A program made the translations under genes and the position numbers. Shown one piece after another: positions 34,765 through 47,007 of a stretch of 64,000 nucleotides of DNA. Source of the DNA: Verticillium longisporum (taxonomy: Eukaryota > Ascomycota > Sordariomycetes > Glomerellales > Plectosphaerellaceae); the NCBI GenBank assembly GCA_019188255.1, contig JAETXT010000001.1, positions 3,472,001 to 3,536,000 of the forward strand. The letters are read 5' to 3'. Under the pieces are notes generated by a model, which searched no databases, was not told the origin of the DNA, and was given only the letters and a program-made list of their open reading frames with translations. Positions within the stretch are counted from its first letter, which is position 1; the number at the start of each line of letters is the position of its first letter.

Positions 34765-35988
34765 AGCGGCTCTGCTACCATCGCGAATAGTGATCATGTC
34801 GATGTTGACGCTATCTTGCCTGATCTGCCACCCAAGCAGCCGATGAGAGCGGCGCTCAAATCGCAGCAGGAGGAGTTTATAAAGGAAGGATGGAAGCCAT
34901 GAGCTAGGGGGCGGGCTGCATGGGACGCGGGTGACTAGAGGTTCGCCCTGTTCACTCAGTCGCCGAGATGATTCAGCCGGCTGGGGTAAGGGGCTTTGTT
35001 TGAGAAACTTTTGTAACACTACGCACGAAAAGTAAGATCAACTGCTTTAGCTCGGCCTACTTGGGTGGCCGATATAGATAAATCGATGAACTGCTCACTG
35101 AACTCGCTGCCCGTGTAAGAAGCCTATCTACCAGTTTCGCATGTCGGGAAGTCATTGACTTCACCAAAGCATGTGGGACATGTCTTCGTAGTGCACGACA
35201 ATGAGACGCCAATCCGCCCTAGTTTCTATTGAGGACACTTTCCAAGGAATACGACCTGGGCTCAACACACTTCGTGCCGCATCAAATACTGGTTCGGTAA
35301 TGAAGAGAGAAGCAGCATCGTTAAAAAGGGGTATTGTGTTCTTTGATGGCTCAGAATGACATGACTGCCGTTCTCTGCAGTAGCCTCATGCCTCAGCGTC
35401 CTGGTACTTTACTTGCAAAGAATTTGTGTTGTGAGCCAGGCCTGAGCTGTGATAGCATTGATCTCGACGGGCCAACAAAGCCTGCGCCATGCCTGCTTTG
35501 TATTGTCGATCTTTCGCAGCTAACATCTTCCAGGTCTTCCAAGGTAGACTACATGCCGCACTTTGCGGTTCATTTCATGTAGAAGACAAGTGTCCAGTTG
35601 TCTCTATCGCTACGAGGACCAGTCTGTTCTGAATAGTTTGGATTGAACCTCTGTTGGCAAGTAGGCACTTGCACGCGTAGATGGCTGGCTTTGCGATGAC
35701 CGACGGGCATGATCTAGGTCGTAGTCAGCCTAAGCTCGCACAATAGACTTGCTTGATTAGGGTGATATAAAAGCATTTCAGACAATTTGAGAAGATATTA
35801 AACGCGGTTTGTGTCGGCATCACAACTCAGTTGAGCTTCAGGTCGAGACCCGTTGCTCCCAAGGTGCTTCGCTGGCCCCGCGTGCGTCATCATGGTCGAG
35901 GGGGAAACCAGAAACATGCAAAAGCACCACTGACCTTGAATCGCGCGCTTTATGTAGGCCACGTAGTATGCTGGGGTCGAGGAGTGCT
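34765..35988. other. Convergent spacer between spt6 and rrp7
   Basis: The 1.2 kb between the two stop codons contain only short frames with no family signature. I see nothing else in it. Confidence 0.55.
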
Positions 35989-36926
35989 TCAAGTCTCTGG
36001 CCTGAAGTTTCCCCTCTTCTCCTTCATAGCAAGCACCTTCTGCCTGTCCTCGTCAAACTTCTTCAGCAGCAGTGCTTGCTCGGCCTTGCGCCTCTCGCGC
36101 AGCTGGAATCGGTAGAAGTCCTTTGTCTCGTCCTTCTTCTTGGCCGCACGGTCGACCATCTTCTGTCGTGCCGCCTCGGCCTCGTTCTTTGTCGCGGGGT
36201 TGCGCGTCCACCACGCGTGACGGTGACGAAACCATCCTCATCTGGCTCATTCCGCAGTCTCTTGGCTGTCTCAGCTGCCTCCTTCTCCTTGCGATTGAAC
36301 ACGTTGAAGAAGGCGTGCACCGACTTCTGCGTCGCCGCCTTGTCGGCCCTCGACAGCTGCAGGTGAGCCGCAACCCACGGTGCGCCCAGCTCGGGTGTGT
36401 CGCTGGCAACCCCCTCACCCCAAACGGGCATCTTGTTCTTCTTCTTGGCCTTTCCAATGGCCTTCAGCACCTGGTCGACACTCTTCTCATCAGCCATCAG
36501 AACGATAGCGCTGTCGCCGCTCTTGTGTATCCTGCGCGTCCACGTCTCGGGCAGCAGTGCCAACTCCTCCTCGCGCGCGTGCTCCTCGGCCTCCTGTTCA
36601 TCGCGCTTCCTCTTCTTGACGAGCGCAGATATCTTAGCGGCCGAGGCGGGATCGAGCTCGAGCCGCCTCCTGCGCTCGCCCTCAAAGGCGATGCTCTCGA
36701 AGCGGCCGGGGCCGACGAGGTGGCTGAAGACGGCGCGAAAGTGTGCTTCTGACGCATCGACTGGAACATTCTTGAGGAAGAGACTCCGACCATCTATGGC
36801 AGTTGGGATCTTGGGCGTGTTTCGTCGAAGTCGAATTTCGTGGATGGCGGTAATGGGGCACGAGGGCACCGCCGGCATTTGGATTGGGAAGACGGTGAAG
36901 CCATCCTCTGTTTCTTCGGACGCCAT
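35989..36926 (-). CDS. rrp7: Ribosomal RNA-processing protein 7 (Rrp7), apparent single-base deletion near the C-terminus
   Basis: Single exon. The N-terminal half carries an RRM-like domain (RSLFLKNVPVDASEAHFRAV). A linker with KRKRDEQEAEE follows, then the segment GDSAIVLMADEKSVDQVLKA. After DEDGFVTVTRGGR at about 36205 the raw frame turns into Arg-rich nonsense. One base later the Rrp7 C-terminal domain continues: NPATKNEAEAARQKMVDRA, DFYRFQLRERRKAEQALLL, and an end at MKEKRGNFRPET with TGA at 35991-35989. The 938-nt span becomes a multiple of three, 312 aa, if one base is missing near 36201-36207. Rrp7 with Utp22 forms the UTP-C module of the 90S pre-ribosome and is needed for 18S rRNA maturation. 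It lies 269 bp downstream of the MOSC-reductase gene on the same strand. Confidence 0.9.
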
Positions 36927-37195
36927 GTTTCTATCTTTCTCCTCTTGGCTATCGGCGTACGCAATATGGTGTCGTTGACGGTCTTAGGTGTGACGGGAAG
37001 AGCGAGAAGCTGTGTCGCTGGATCAATCGAGACTGGCTGAACTGGGCAATGGAGCAAAAGGCAGCTCCAAAAAATGAGGAAGTAAAAGATAAGGCTACTG
37101 GTGGGGTCGAAGTTCCCATGCTTTAACCCAGTCAACCACTAGCAATGTATGGATAAGACCCAGCTTGCTCCACTCCATGATGGCTTCACTCTACC

Positions 37196-38933
37196 TTACA
37201 CCTCAACCACGATCCTCCCGATTCCACGGCTGACACAGCTCAGCATGGAACTTCCCTTTTGCTCGGTCGTCAATGCCGTGCCTCTGTGTTCGACTGTTCC
37301 ATCCTTCAGATTGATCTTGCAAGTTCCGCAATTACCCACTTCGCAGCTGCTCTCCACTTGATCACCTCCAAACTCTCTCTTCAGGACCTCTAGTAGCGTT
37401 TCTTCCTGAGCCACAGGTACGAAGCTACCAGCTCGATTGGGTACTTCCGCATCAAATGGGGCGCCTGTGGGGTCTGCGGAGGAAGCTTCGTTGTGAACTT
37501 CGTTCTCATCCACGCCAAATTCTTGGACGGCTTTGCGACCAGACTCAATCATGCGAGTCGGACCACAGAAGTACAGCTGGCTATTCCACTTGAGCGTTCG
37601 CACAATCTCGCGAATGTCCAGGCGCTGGCCTTTGGACTTGTCGTAGAGTTTGACGCTGGCGCCTAACTTTTCAATGCGCTGTCGAAAAGGCACATCATCC
37701 GCCGAACGCACAGCATAATGCAGCTCAATGTTGTAATTGATGCTGTGGTACGCCTCCAGTGAGGCCAGGAACGCTGTAATACCGACTCCGCCAGCGACAA
37801 AGACGTGGTTGCTCGCCGCGTTAGCGTTGGGAACGTCGTTTGTGAACCTGCCCACCTGGACCACAGCGTCCGGTCCGGGTATGACGCTGTGAAGCCACTT
37901 CGATCCGCCTCGCGAAGCGTCCTCCAAGGCAACACCTAGCTCAAAGCACTGATGATTTCCCGAAACAACGGAATAAGACCGCTGCAGGCCATTGGGGAGG
38001 AGGAGCTTCACATGGGCGCCGTTGAGGACCCGTTGCTCCTCCTCGTCAATGGGCACGCGAAGCCTGAGAAGAAAGGACGCGATGCGAGGTGTTTGCGTCG
38101 TCTTTTCAGCGATGTAGTACTCGCGCCAGACTTCCCCCTTTTCCGTCTCCCCCTTGCGCTTCGCTCTAGCCTTGGCCCTGGCCACTCTCTTCTGGAAGGC
38201 GCCACGGCTCTCCTCGCCCATTGCTTCGATGGCCGCCAGCTCCTCATTCGCCGCTAGGTCCTCCTGGTTCCGGTGTAGAAACTCTTGCACTCGTTCAATA
38301 GTCCACTTGGGCCACTTACGTTCGATCAGAGTCATGCTGTCTCCTGCCTTGACGTTTCCTTCTTTCAAGACGCGATAGTACCAGCCTGTACGGCTCGATC
38401 GGAACGTCTTAGGCGCAAAATTTTTGAGTTGGAAGCGATGGTTAAGCTTGAAGCATGGCTGGCGTGGGAGGCTGACTTGCAGTACGACAGAGTCGCCCAC
38501 GGCCCATTTGTCGCCGATGCAGACGTTGCGCTCATTCAAGTGGCGCGTGACGAGGTTCTCGCCAAAGCCCCCGGGGCGGAAACGACCTGCAGCGGACGGG
38601 TACTCACGCTGCCAACCCAGATAGTGGGAACTGCAGTCTGTAGGGTCAAGTCAGCATCTGCCTCACCTCCTCCAAGGTGACGACCTGCACGTTACCAAGT
38701 CACTTACACCCATGGACAGCCTTGTCCACCCCACCATGAAAGGTTGGATCATGCTCATCACCGTCGAGACCTAAGCGGGCCACACGCACAGAGTCGGTGC
38801 ACATACACTTGTCGATTCCGCTCTCAATCTGGAGCCCGGGCATCTTTTTCATCTTACTCGTTCTTACTTCGAGGATCGTATCGGTCGTGCATTCTGACCA
38901 CAAGTCGATATCCTTGCTATCCTGTGTCGTCAT
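37196..38933 (-). CDS. MOSC domain-NAD(P)H/flavin reductase-2Fe-2S ferredoxin fusion protein
   Basis: Two exons (38933-38708 and 38637-37196; GTAAGT donor, CTACAG acceptor) total 1668 nt and 555 aa. The N-terminal third is a MOSC beta-barrel (GDEHDPTFHGGVDKAVHGY, FGENLVTRHLNERN), which in related proteins binds molybdenum cofactor. A helical segment (YiiM type, TIERVQEFLHR) follows. Next come an FAD-binding domain (RSYSVVSG), an NAD-binding domain (HVFVAGGVGITAFLASLEAY and LYFCGPTRMIES) and a plant-type ferredoxin with cysteines in CEVGNCGTC plus a later MLSC. One chain thus holds an oxygenase-reductase-like electron chain and a possible Moco acceptor. The physiological substrate is unknown. 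An upstream in-frame ATG (39020) would add 29 residues. Confidence 0.9.
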
Positions 38934-40370
38934 GGTCGGCTGACGACTGTAGTATTCTGATTTGTCTTGGGATATCTCTCGTCTACTGGTGTATGTGGCA
39001 GCTTGCTGAGACAGCACCAAGAGTCAACTTGAGACAGGTATGGTGTCGCAGGAGGGAGGCGCCAGGCTGTGCTGATTCGTGAGCGTCGCTGGCTGATGAC
39101 GATTCGCGCCGCAAGTAAACCCTATTGCGGAGGTCATGATTGGGCGCGAACGGCAATCAACAGTGGGGAACCACCTCAACATCCGTGGCAGCGTAAAGGT
39201 AACCCATTCAACGCAGCACAGACTTCAGATCAAGCATGATTGCCTTCCTCCTCGTCTACGAAACGGCGAGTATCTGAGACATGATACAAGAAGTAGCTGG
39301 GAACTTTTGATGATTCCAAGGACACAGAACACGCCAGTTTGGTTTTTGGCCCCCAAATTGACCCCGCATCTTGAAGGTGCTGAAGGCACGCCCTCTGTCT
39401 GACCGGTGTGGTGACGGCTGTTTCTTGAGCCTCAACACAGCCTGAACAATTCATTCCGGAGCAGGCTGTGGCTTTCAAAATGCGGGCGTTCTCTGTCGCG
39501 ATGGTCAATCCGACTGGTTATTCGGTCCCACCTCCATCGCCAGTGGCTTGAAGAGGCAACAACCAAGGGTGTTGCCCTGAAGAGGGATATGAATGGCAGA
39601 ACCTTGATCCTGTATCGATAGGGGTGGGACAGGTGATGCGTCCGGAACAGCCAGGGCCCCAACGACGTATCGTGAGACTCACCTTCCTTCTCACATTCCC
39701 TTCATTGGACCCTTCCTACTCCTATCCACGACCCCGCTTTCCCGAAACTACTTGACACTCCTGCAATCGTGGTCACAAACCTGCTCAGGGTAAGTCTATC
39801 TGGAGATTCCTTGTACCTGCATCCCTGCCAGGATGCAATACATTACGATGTCCTGGCCGGCAGGCCCCTACGGACTGATTCCCATTGGCTCGGTGGCCGA
39901 CGGCCTGCAGGTAGTATCACATCGCATCTAGGCTCCATGCGTTGTTCACTTGTCATCAAAAGCAAGCTTTCCCTGCGATGGTTGAGCAGAGCCGCATCCC
40001 ATATAAATCAACGGGGCGATGCTCAGGAAATGGGTGGGCGAAACATAACTTGAGCAACGGTGCCTTAGATACTCTAGGTAACTGGGCCGTGGGTTCCTCT
40101 TGCCCACAGAGTATAACGAGGGTACTTTGCATGGTGGTCACTCCCTCGCCGCAAGCTTTCGAACGCGCGGGCCTGCATCATTCTATCGTTCATCGAATTC
40201 CCATCTGCGAGTCCCCGACGAGAAGACATGTACCGGTATCAAACGCTCCAGGGATGATATAGAGCATCTTTCACTGCATTCATTGGATGTCCCTACCGTT
40301 CAAACATCTGCCAGCATACGCGCTCTCTTACCAAACCCCGACTCTGTGACGTGGACAACAAAGTGCTTCA
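38934..40370. other. Divergent intergenic region, MOSC-reductase / F-box gene
   Basis: The 1.4 kb hold no convincing gene. The small frames on both strands lack domains. Promoters for both neighbours should lie here. Confidence 0.55.
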
Positions 40371-42016
40371 ATGGCAAGGCTTGATCGGCTTCCTTTCGAG
40401 GTTCTGGCCATCATAGCCGCCGATCTTGCCCCCCGGGACATACACAGTACGAGTCTGACTTGTCATCGCCTGCATTGGGCTCTTATGCATAACGATCATA
40501 TCGCCAAAAAGACCCTCCAGGCAAGTAGACCCGAGCAAGGAATCGACGGATGTCCGGCTGATCGATTTTCTAGATATATGCTCCGTTCTCAGTGGAATTA
40601 AAAGATGCCTCTTCACGGATTTTCCATGGCTCATCCGCTCACGGCTTGCAACGCTTCGTCAAGCGGCAATTGGCCGTGACCACCGCCAATCCCTTTTTTG
40701 CCGGCGTTGTTGCCATGGCAGATGCCTTTGTCTACTCCAATGGCATGCTTTGCTATACGTCACATGACCGAGGAACGACGATGCCGAATACTCTGCGGCT
40801 TCTCGACTTGCGCCCGCCTTCGTCAGCCGAGATAGTCATCCACCTGAAACTCATTAGATTTGTGGGAAGCGATTGGAACTTGAAGCCCCTAGTTGAGCCA
40901 ATTTATTACGCAGACGGTCTCGTGTCGTGCATCTTTACACCCGCCAGCACGTCCCAAACGAAGCAGAACACCCACAGCACACTGTTCGTCATTCGACCTG
41001 CAAGCAATGAATTGGTTTTGACATATCCGCTGGCACGTCCTGGGCAAGAAGACTATTGCTTTGTCCGCAACACCAGCGAGCAGGTGTGGATAGGAGAATG
41101 GGAAAACGTCGCTGATGGCCGCGGATGTCTTGTTCTGCAGTTGTTCGACGTACCCAATCGCACCTGGAAACTGCCGCATGTTCGGACGCCAGCACCGGTA
41201 GGGGATGAGCTGGGAAAAACTGTGTGTGTGGAGATCATCGGAAACTACATGTATGTCGTTTCCAACTCGGCGACCTCGAATGCCAACCAAGCTCGCGATG
41301 CAGACTGGATATCGCATTACTATGCAGTTAGATTTCCCCTGGCAGCGCCCGAGAAACTTGAGGTTGCCCCCAAGGAAGGCCTCTGGCGCAGAAGTCACAA
41401 GGAGGGGCCGGTTTATGACACGACCATTAGTCTGGAGACCGACACGCACACCGGCAGGTTGGTCATCGTCGAGGTTCGGAAAGAAAGCCCAGAGGCTGTT
41501 TGGCCTCCAGTGACTACATCCTATAAGACCTTTCTCGACTTTTCTCCTGCTGCTTGCAGCGTTTCACCGGTTGCTTGCAAGGAGCAGGTCTCGGGCTTAC
41601 GCGAAGCTTCACTCGTCCACACACTTGAAACCTCTCAGCGATACAGTTCATACAGTCCGTATATCCGCTCATACCATCAAGACAGCGAGAGCTTTCTAGA
41701 AGTCTTTCCATACTATGCCACTGTTTCAGGCGGCGAGATCAGCCCTCCAACACAGCCCTGGCTCCGACTGCGATCTGTTGCGAAGAGTAGTGAGGCCATG
41801 CCGGCCGCATTCTGGCCCGTCGGATCGACGCCAAATCCCTGCACGAAGTCCAACCCATACTTTGACCTCAACCCACGCTACCCTGGACGTTTCCAGGTAC
41901 AAGGGACGGCGGACGAAAGATCCATCGTATACGCCTTGGGTGAACGAGGTCCCAATGTACTGAGACCAGTTGTTCTACTATCCTTCGACCCTGGCCACGG
42001 ACACAGGTGTAGGTAG
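40371..42016 (+). CDS. F-box domain protein
   Basis: Two exons, 40371-40524 and 40593-42016, give 1578 nt and 525 aa. The 68-nt intron (GTAGAC donor, GCTGATC branch-like site, CTCAG acceptor) was inferred because the first frame stops soon after the F-box and the next frame resumes the conserved segment LQRFVKRQLAVTTANPF. The N-terminus is a clear F-box (LDRLPFEVLAIIAADLAPRDIHS, TCHRLHWAL), the Skp1-binding element of SCF ubiquitin ligases. The rest resembles the mainly beta substrate-side domains common in filamentous-fungal F-box families, but no WD or LRR repeats can be seen. The substrate is unknown. Confidence 0.85.
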
Positions 42017-42891
42017 AAGGCGAACAAGTGTAGCGTCGCGCACAGAATCAGAGCATTGTTCAAGCCCCAGCGCCATCAAGTAGCGAATTATAAATATGGA
42101 AAAGTATCTAAGCTTTTCTGCCTCGCGTTCCGCCACAGACGCTTAGCGAAGTTGACACATCGGAGCCACAGGCTGCTGGGCGCTGTCCTTCGTAGGTTAG
42201 TTATACGTGGATTGGGCAGCGGCATACATATTGCACTCGCGATACTATCATCAAAGGGGGCTGTTCATAGCCAAGGAGACATTGAACCCCCCCCCCCCCA
42301 GAAGGCTGGCCCACCATTGATAATGGAGGCGTATTCACGGCTCTCGGCTCGTGTACCTCTGGGTGCAATAGCAAATTAATTTCACATGTGATTTCAATAA
42401 CCGCCCTTCACAAAAATCATACATTCACAGCTGACGCCATGTCCATGCGTGTTGTGGCGAAGAATATAAATCCACTAGATTATATGTGTCGGGCAGGCAC
42501 CAGTGGCCACATCCCACACCACCACACCCCCGTCTCTACTCCGGTTCAACTAAGCAACGCCTGCTCTCCCTCAATACAAGAAGATGGAATCCGAAACAAA
42601 CAAGACAGCCTACCCGTCATAAAGTCTTTCGTTTTATCCCTGAGCCTTCGGAGAAACGATGCAAGCCCGGGCTCGCTCCCACCCCGGCCGGGTCGAATCC
42701 GCTGTCCCCCTTTCTGCATGCGCCAAGTGTCCCATATGCAATCCATCTCTCAAGTTCCTTCTGATCTCGTACTACACCTCGTCTTCCTCTGTAGGCAGGA
42801 CTTGCTTGAGGCCTTTTTTGATTTTTTTCTCAAGCTCGAAGAATGTATCTGCTCCTGAATCATGTTTGTGTGGCCTCGCGACAATGTCGTA
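42017..42891. other. Convergent spacer with a 13-base C run
   Basis: The 875 bp between the F-box and rvs167 stops have no gene. A homopolymer of 13 C is at 42287-42299. Confidence 0.6.
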
Positions 42892-44392
42892 TTAGCTGCT
42901 TGTTTGCACGTAATTGCCTGTTGCGCAACAAATTAGTATCGAGTGAACCAACAGAGCAGGAGAGGACATCGTGGGTGACAAACCTGGGAATTGGCCTTGC
43001 TTTCCATTTAACTTGCCGGTCCACCACTCATTTTCGTTCTTCGTACGGGTGATGATCTCTATGACATCGCCGGTTCGGAAGCTCAAGTCACCCTCGGCCT
43101 GAGCGTCGTAGTCGTACAAAGCCGTCACGGTCTCTGCCACGGGCACGGCACTGAAGCGGCTCGGCTTGGGTTTCGGTGGAGGAGGCTTACCCTTCGCTGC
43201 CGCCATGGCCTGCAGGCCGGGGCTGCCGGGAGAGTAGGGCGGAGGTGGCTGGGACTCGCTGTCTGCTGATGCTTGGCCGGTGGGGGTGTAGCCTATGCGC
43301 GCGAGGGGCTTCGAGGTGGTCGGGACAGAGGGGCTGGAGCTTGAAGGGCCGGCAGTCAGGAGGCCCTGAGTTCGAGGGCCCTCCAGTGCGGGACGGCCGT
43401 ATTTCGGCGGCCGCCTCTGTCCAGTGGTCTTGAATTTGACAATAGAGAGGGCTTCGGCTTGCTCCTGGATGTCGCCTCGCTTGGCGTGAAAGGCCTCCTC
43501 AATGTCCCGGGTAAGGTCGAAATAGCCAATGTCGCAGCTTTGCATCTTCTCGTGCAGAGTATAGAAGACATTGAGTTGCATGTAGTAGAAGGACTGAAAT
43601 AGTGGCTGGATAAACTCGCGCTCGAGGGCAAAGAGCTTCGGCAGCTCCTCCTTGAGCAGATCATTGAAGTAGTTGAACTCCTGGGTGGCTGTCTCGGTGT
43701 CGCCTTCGGCTTTCCACAAAGCCTTCTCGTCCTTGGCACTGCGTTCCTTCTTATCTTGCAACTTCTTGAGGGTGGTGCGATGCCGGTCGTAGTCGATCCT
43801 CTTGTGGTCGCGCTTGGTCGCAGTCTTGCGAATGGCCTTGATGACGTCGAGCAACTCGGTCGCAGGGCGGATAACTCTCGTCTCGATCATATCAAGCTCC
43901 GGCGCCAGGGTGTCCTGCAAGTCCTTGACAACGAGCTCATACTCTTCGCAAGCGCGGATGCCCTCGGGATTGCCCTCAATCTTCAGGGTGTCTGGGTCGG
44001 ACATGCGACCAGAAATGGGTTTGTACACCTCGGTCATGGCCTTGCTGAATTCGATCTGGTGGTTGAGCATGCCGTTGATGGCGTCGAAGTACTTCTTTGA
44101 TTCATCGTGAAGCTTCTTGGTCTCGGTCTCGAGCTCCTGGAACCTGCGCTCTGAATCGCTGTAGACGGCGTCTTTGGTCTGCTCGCCAATGTTGAAGCGA
44201 GACTTGAACGTTTGCGGCGCCTAGAGAACAGAGAAGAGATACCAGGTCAGTCAAAATGCTCGTACGTAGATCACCGACACACAACCTGTCGCGACACGAC
44301 AAGCTGGGACATGGGACTGGGCTGGTGCCCCTCAATTTGTGGGGGAGAGATGGTACCCTAACGACGCTCTTCTGGAAGCCGCGAAAGCTCAT
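42892..44392 (-). CDS. rvs167: BAR-SH3 protein, amphiphysin/Rvs167 homologue
   Basis: Three exons (44392-44357, 44220-42984 and 42917-42892) total 1299 nt and 432 aa. The first exon codes only the 12 residues MSFRGFQKSVVR. The last exon is 26 nt and finishes the SH3 domain (GNYVQTSS). The BAR domain spans about residues 13-255 (SRFNIGEQTKDAVY, FQELETETKKLHDESKKYF, MLNHQIEFSKAM, FYYMQLNVFYTLHEKMQ). It is followed by a Pro/Ser-rich linker and an SH3 domain (VTALYDYDAQAEGDLSFRTG, NEWWTGKLNG, QGQFPGNYV). Rvs167 binds curved membrane and actin regulators during scission of endocytic vesicles. The micro-exons are supported by exact family continuity and by the length being a multiple of three. Confidence 0.95.
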
Positions 44393-45298
44393 GCTGGGGT
44401 TCGAACGGATGGGGCGGAAAGGTCGGAAGGCGGAGGGGGAGGGCGGTCGGAAGGGCTGATGTACAAAGGGGAGTATGTACGAGGGTTTGGAAGGATGCTC
44501 AGCTGTAGAGAGGGCAATCGAACCTAAAGAGGAACGGGCACACATGGATGGGTGCAGGCGCAAGGCGGCCTCTGGCTTAGGCCTGATTTGGTGACGCTGG
44601 TACTGTGCCGGTGACGACTGAGTCGTGGCTGTGTCCACAGTCAACCAGCTCCAACTGTCCCGCGGCCGGCTTGGCTTGTGGCGCGTGCGATCACAGACGC
44701 ATTGGGGGACGCGTTGACACCCCAAGGTTACCTTACTGCCTCGCTAGGTACCTCCAGCGTGGGAGTCTGGTACGACGGAAGACGTGGATTACACAAAGCC
44801 AATTTGAACCTCCTACTTCTGCAGTTTTACGAGGGTATAATACAAAGACGCCCGCAGGAATGGCTTTTTATCGAGCATGCCTACAGAAAATGAGACCCTG
44901 CAGCGCATTTTCGCGACGCCCCCTCACCAAAGCTTCTCAGCCTATTCGTCTCACTCGGATGCGTTCTCAAATCATAACGTCATCAGACGGGTTTTGCCAA
45001 GCGGCACCAGGCAACCAGAGTGGCAGCCAATCACTGAGCACCAGATTTATTCCCGAGCAGGAGACGGACGCCGACGGGCAAAACTCGCGGAATTGCAAAA
45101 AATACCAGGGCGATTGGATAAGAGCATGAAATGATGGAGAAAGCTAGGGTGGGTCATTCGCCTCCGATTTGCCGCATCGCCAGTCAGAAGTGCTGACATA
45201 TCTTTTTTCTCGGGCCTCCTCATCTCCCTCACAAAACCTTGCTCCCCTCCTCCTTCTGGTCTCCTATCCCCTCCCCATGCCATTCCCATCACATCATC
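44393..45298. other. Divergent promoter region, rvs167 / nfs1
   Basis: The 906 bp separate two divergent starts and contain a CTAGGTACCT motif at 44744-44753. A pyrimidine-rich tract precedes the nfs1 start (about 45185-45290), as is common at fungal promoters. No gene is apparent. Confidence 0.6.
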
Positions 45299-47007
45299 AT
45301 GGCTAGCATCTCAACATCAGCGCTGAGGCAGGCAGGCCGCCTCTGCCGTACTACAGCCGCCTCTCCCCTTAGGAGGCTACCTACCGCGCCGAGGATCATC
45401 GCGGGACCCATCCAGCAGTTCACGCAGCGACGGAACGTTTCCGAGACGAGGCAGGACCACGCACAGGTCAATGTCGATACCGCTATCAAGCTAGACAAGA
45501 AGGACTTCATCGACCAGTCTCCCGATGGCTCCAACGTTGTCGTGAGTCCCATGGCCGAAGTGCTCAAGCAGGTCACGACCATGGAGGAAGGTCAGAGGCC
45601 CATCTATCTCGACATGCAAGCGACTACCCCTGTTGATCCGCGAGTTCTTGACGCCATGCTTCCTTTCTACACCGGCATATACGGCAACCCCCATTCCAAG
45701 ACGCACGCTTACGGATGGGAGAGCGAGTCCGCTGTCGAGGAAGCTCGCGAGCATATTGCGAAGCTTATTGGTGCCGACTCCAAGGAAATCATCTTCACGA
45801 GTGGTGCCACCGAGAGCAATAACATGAGCATCAAAGGTGTGGCGCGATTCTTCGGGAGGTCCGGCAAGAAGAAGCACATTATCACTACCCAGACCGAACA
45901 CAAGTGCGTGCTCGACAGCTGTCGGCATCTCCAGGACGAGGGTTTCGAGATCACCTACCTGCCCGTAAACAACTCTGGCCTGATCGACTTGGCTCAGCTC
46001 GAGGCCGCTATCAAGCCCGAGACTGCCCTCGTGAGCATCATGACCGTGAACAACGAGATTGGTGTGATCCAGCCCATGGAGGAAATTGGCAAGCTGTGCC
46101 GCAAGAACAAGGTCTTCTTCCACACGGATGCCGCACAGGCCGTTGGCAAGATGCCTCTTGACGTGAACGCGATGAACATCGATCTCATGTCAATCTCGTC
46201 CCACAAGATCTATGGCCCCAAGGGAATTGGCGCCTGCTATGTTAGGCGACGCCCTCGTGTCAGATTGGATCCCATCATTACCGGAGGTGGTCAAGAACGT
46301 GGCCTACGCAGCGGCACGCTCGCGCCTCCGCTGATCGTCGGCTTTGGTGAGGCGTGCCGCATCGCGTACGAGGAGATGGAGGTACGTGTCACATTTCTCT
46401 CTCTCTTACTGATCTTCGCGTCGCCCCATTATGATGATGTTGCTCTTATACATGCATGGCTTTCTGAAGTCCCGTGACAAGGACAATTGTTGTGACACAG
46501 CACTCCGTCTGAATATTATACCTTCGCATCCATTTCCATCAATCAAGTACAGATTTTGTGGAATATTGGACTGACTCCCAATAGTACGACTCGAAACGCA
46601 TCAAGGCACTGTCCGATCGGCTTCTCAGCGGTCTCCTCTCTATGGAGCACACGAACCAGAACGGCGACCCAAACCATTTCTACCCCGGCTGCGTCAACGT
46701 GTCTTTTGCCTACGTCGAGGGCGAGTCGCTTCTCATGGCGCTGAAGGATATTGCTCTGTCGTCCGGCAGTGCTTGCACCTCGGCTTCTCTGGAGCCTAGC
46801 TACGTTCTACGAGCCCTGGGTAACAGCGATGAGAGCGCGCACAGCAGTATCCGATTCGGCATTGGCCGCTTCACCACTGAAGCGGAGATTGACTACGTTC
46901 TGAAGGCTGTCCGGGAGCGTGTTGATTTCCTCCGTGAGCTGAGTCCTCTGTGGGAGCTCGTTCAGGACGGTGTCGACCTCAGCACGATCCAATGGAGCCA
47001 GCACTAA
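45299..47007 (+). CDS. nfs1: Mitochondrial cysteine desulfurase Nfs1
   Basis: Two exons, 45299-46381 and 46585-47007, total 1506 nt and 501 aa. The 203-nt intron (GTACGT donor, AATAG acceptor) is long for this window. The N-terminus ([19 protein letters not shown]) is a mitochondrial presequence. The fold-type I PLP enzyme motifs are present: [48 protein letters not shown], the PLP lysine in [10 protein letters not shown], and the catalytic cysteine loop [14 protein letters not shown]. The C-terminus ends in the conserved TIQWSQH. Nfs1 with Isd11 and the scaffold Isu1 supplies sulfur for Fe-S clusters and for tRNA thiolation. The frame is intact. Confidence 0.98.

Noticed and set aside
36397..36978. 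193-codon + strand ORF opposite rrp7
   Set aside because: Antisense shadow of a conserved minus-strand gene; Ser-rich translation of complementary Glu/Lys/Arg codons.
42287..42299. 13-base C run as a functional element
   Set aside because: An isolated homopolymer in a 3' spacer; useful only as a caution about read accuracy.
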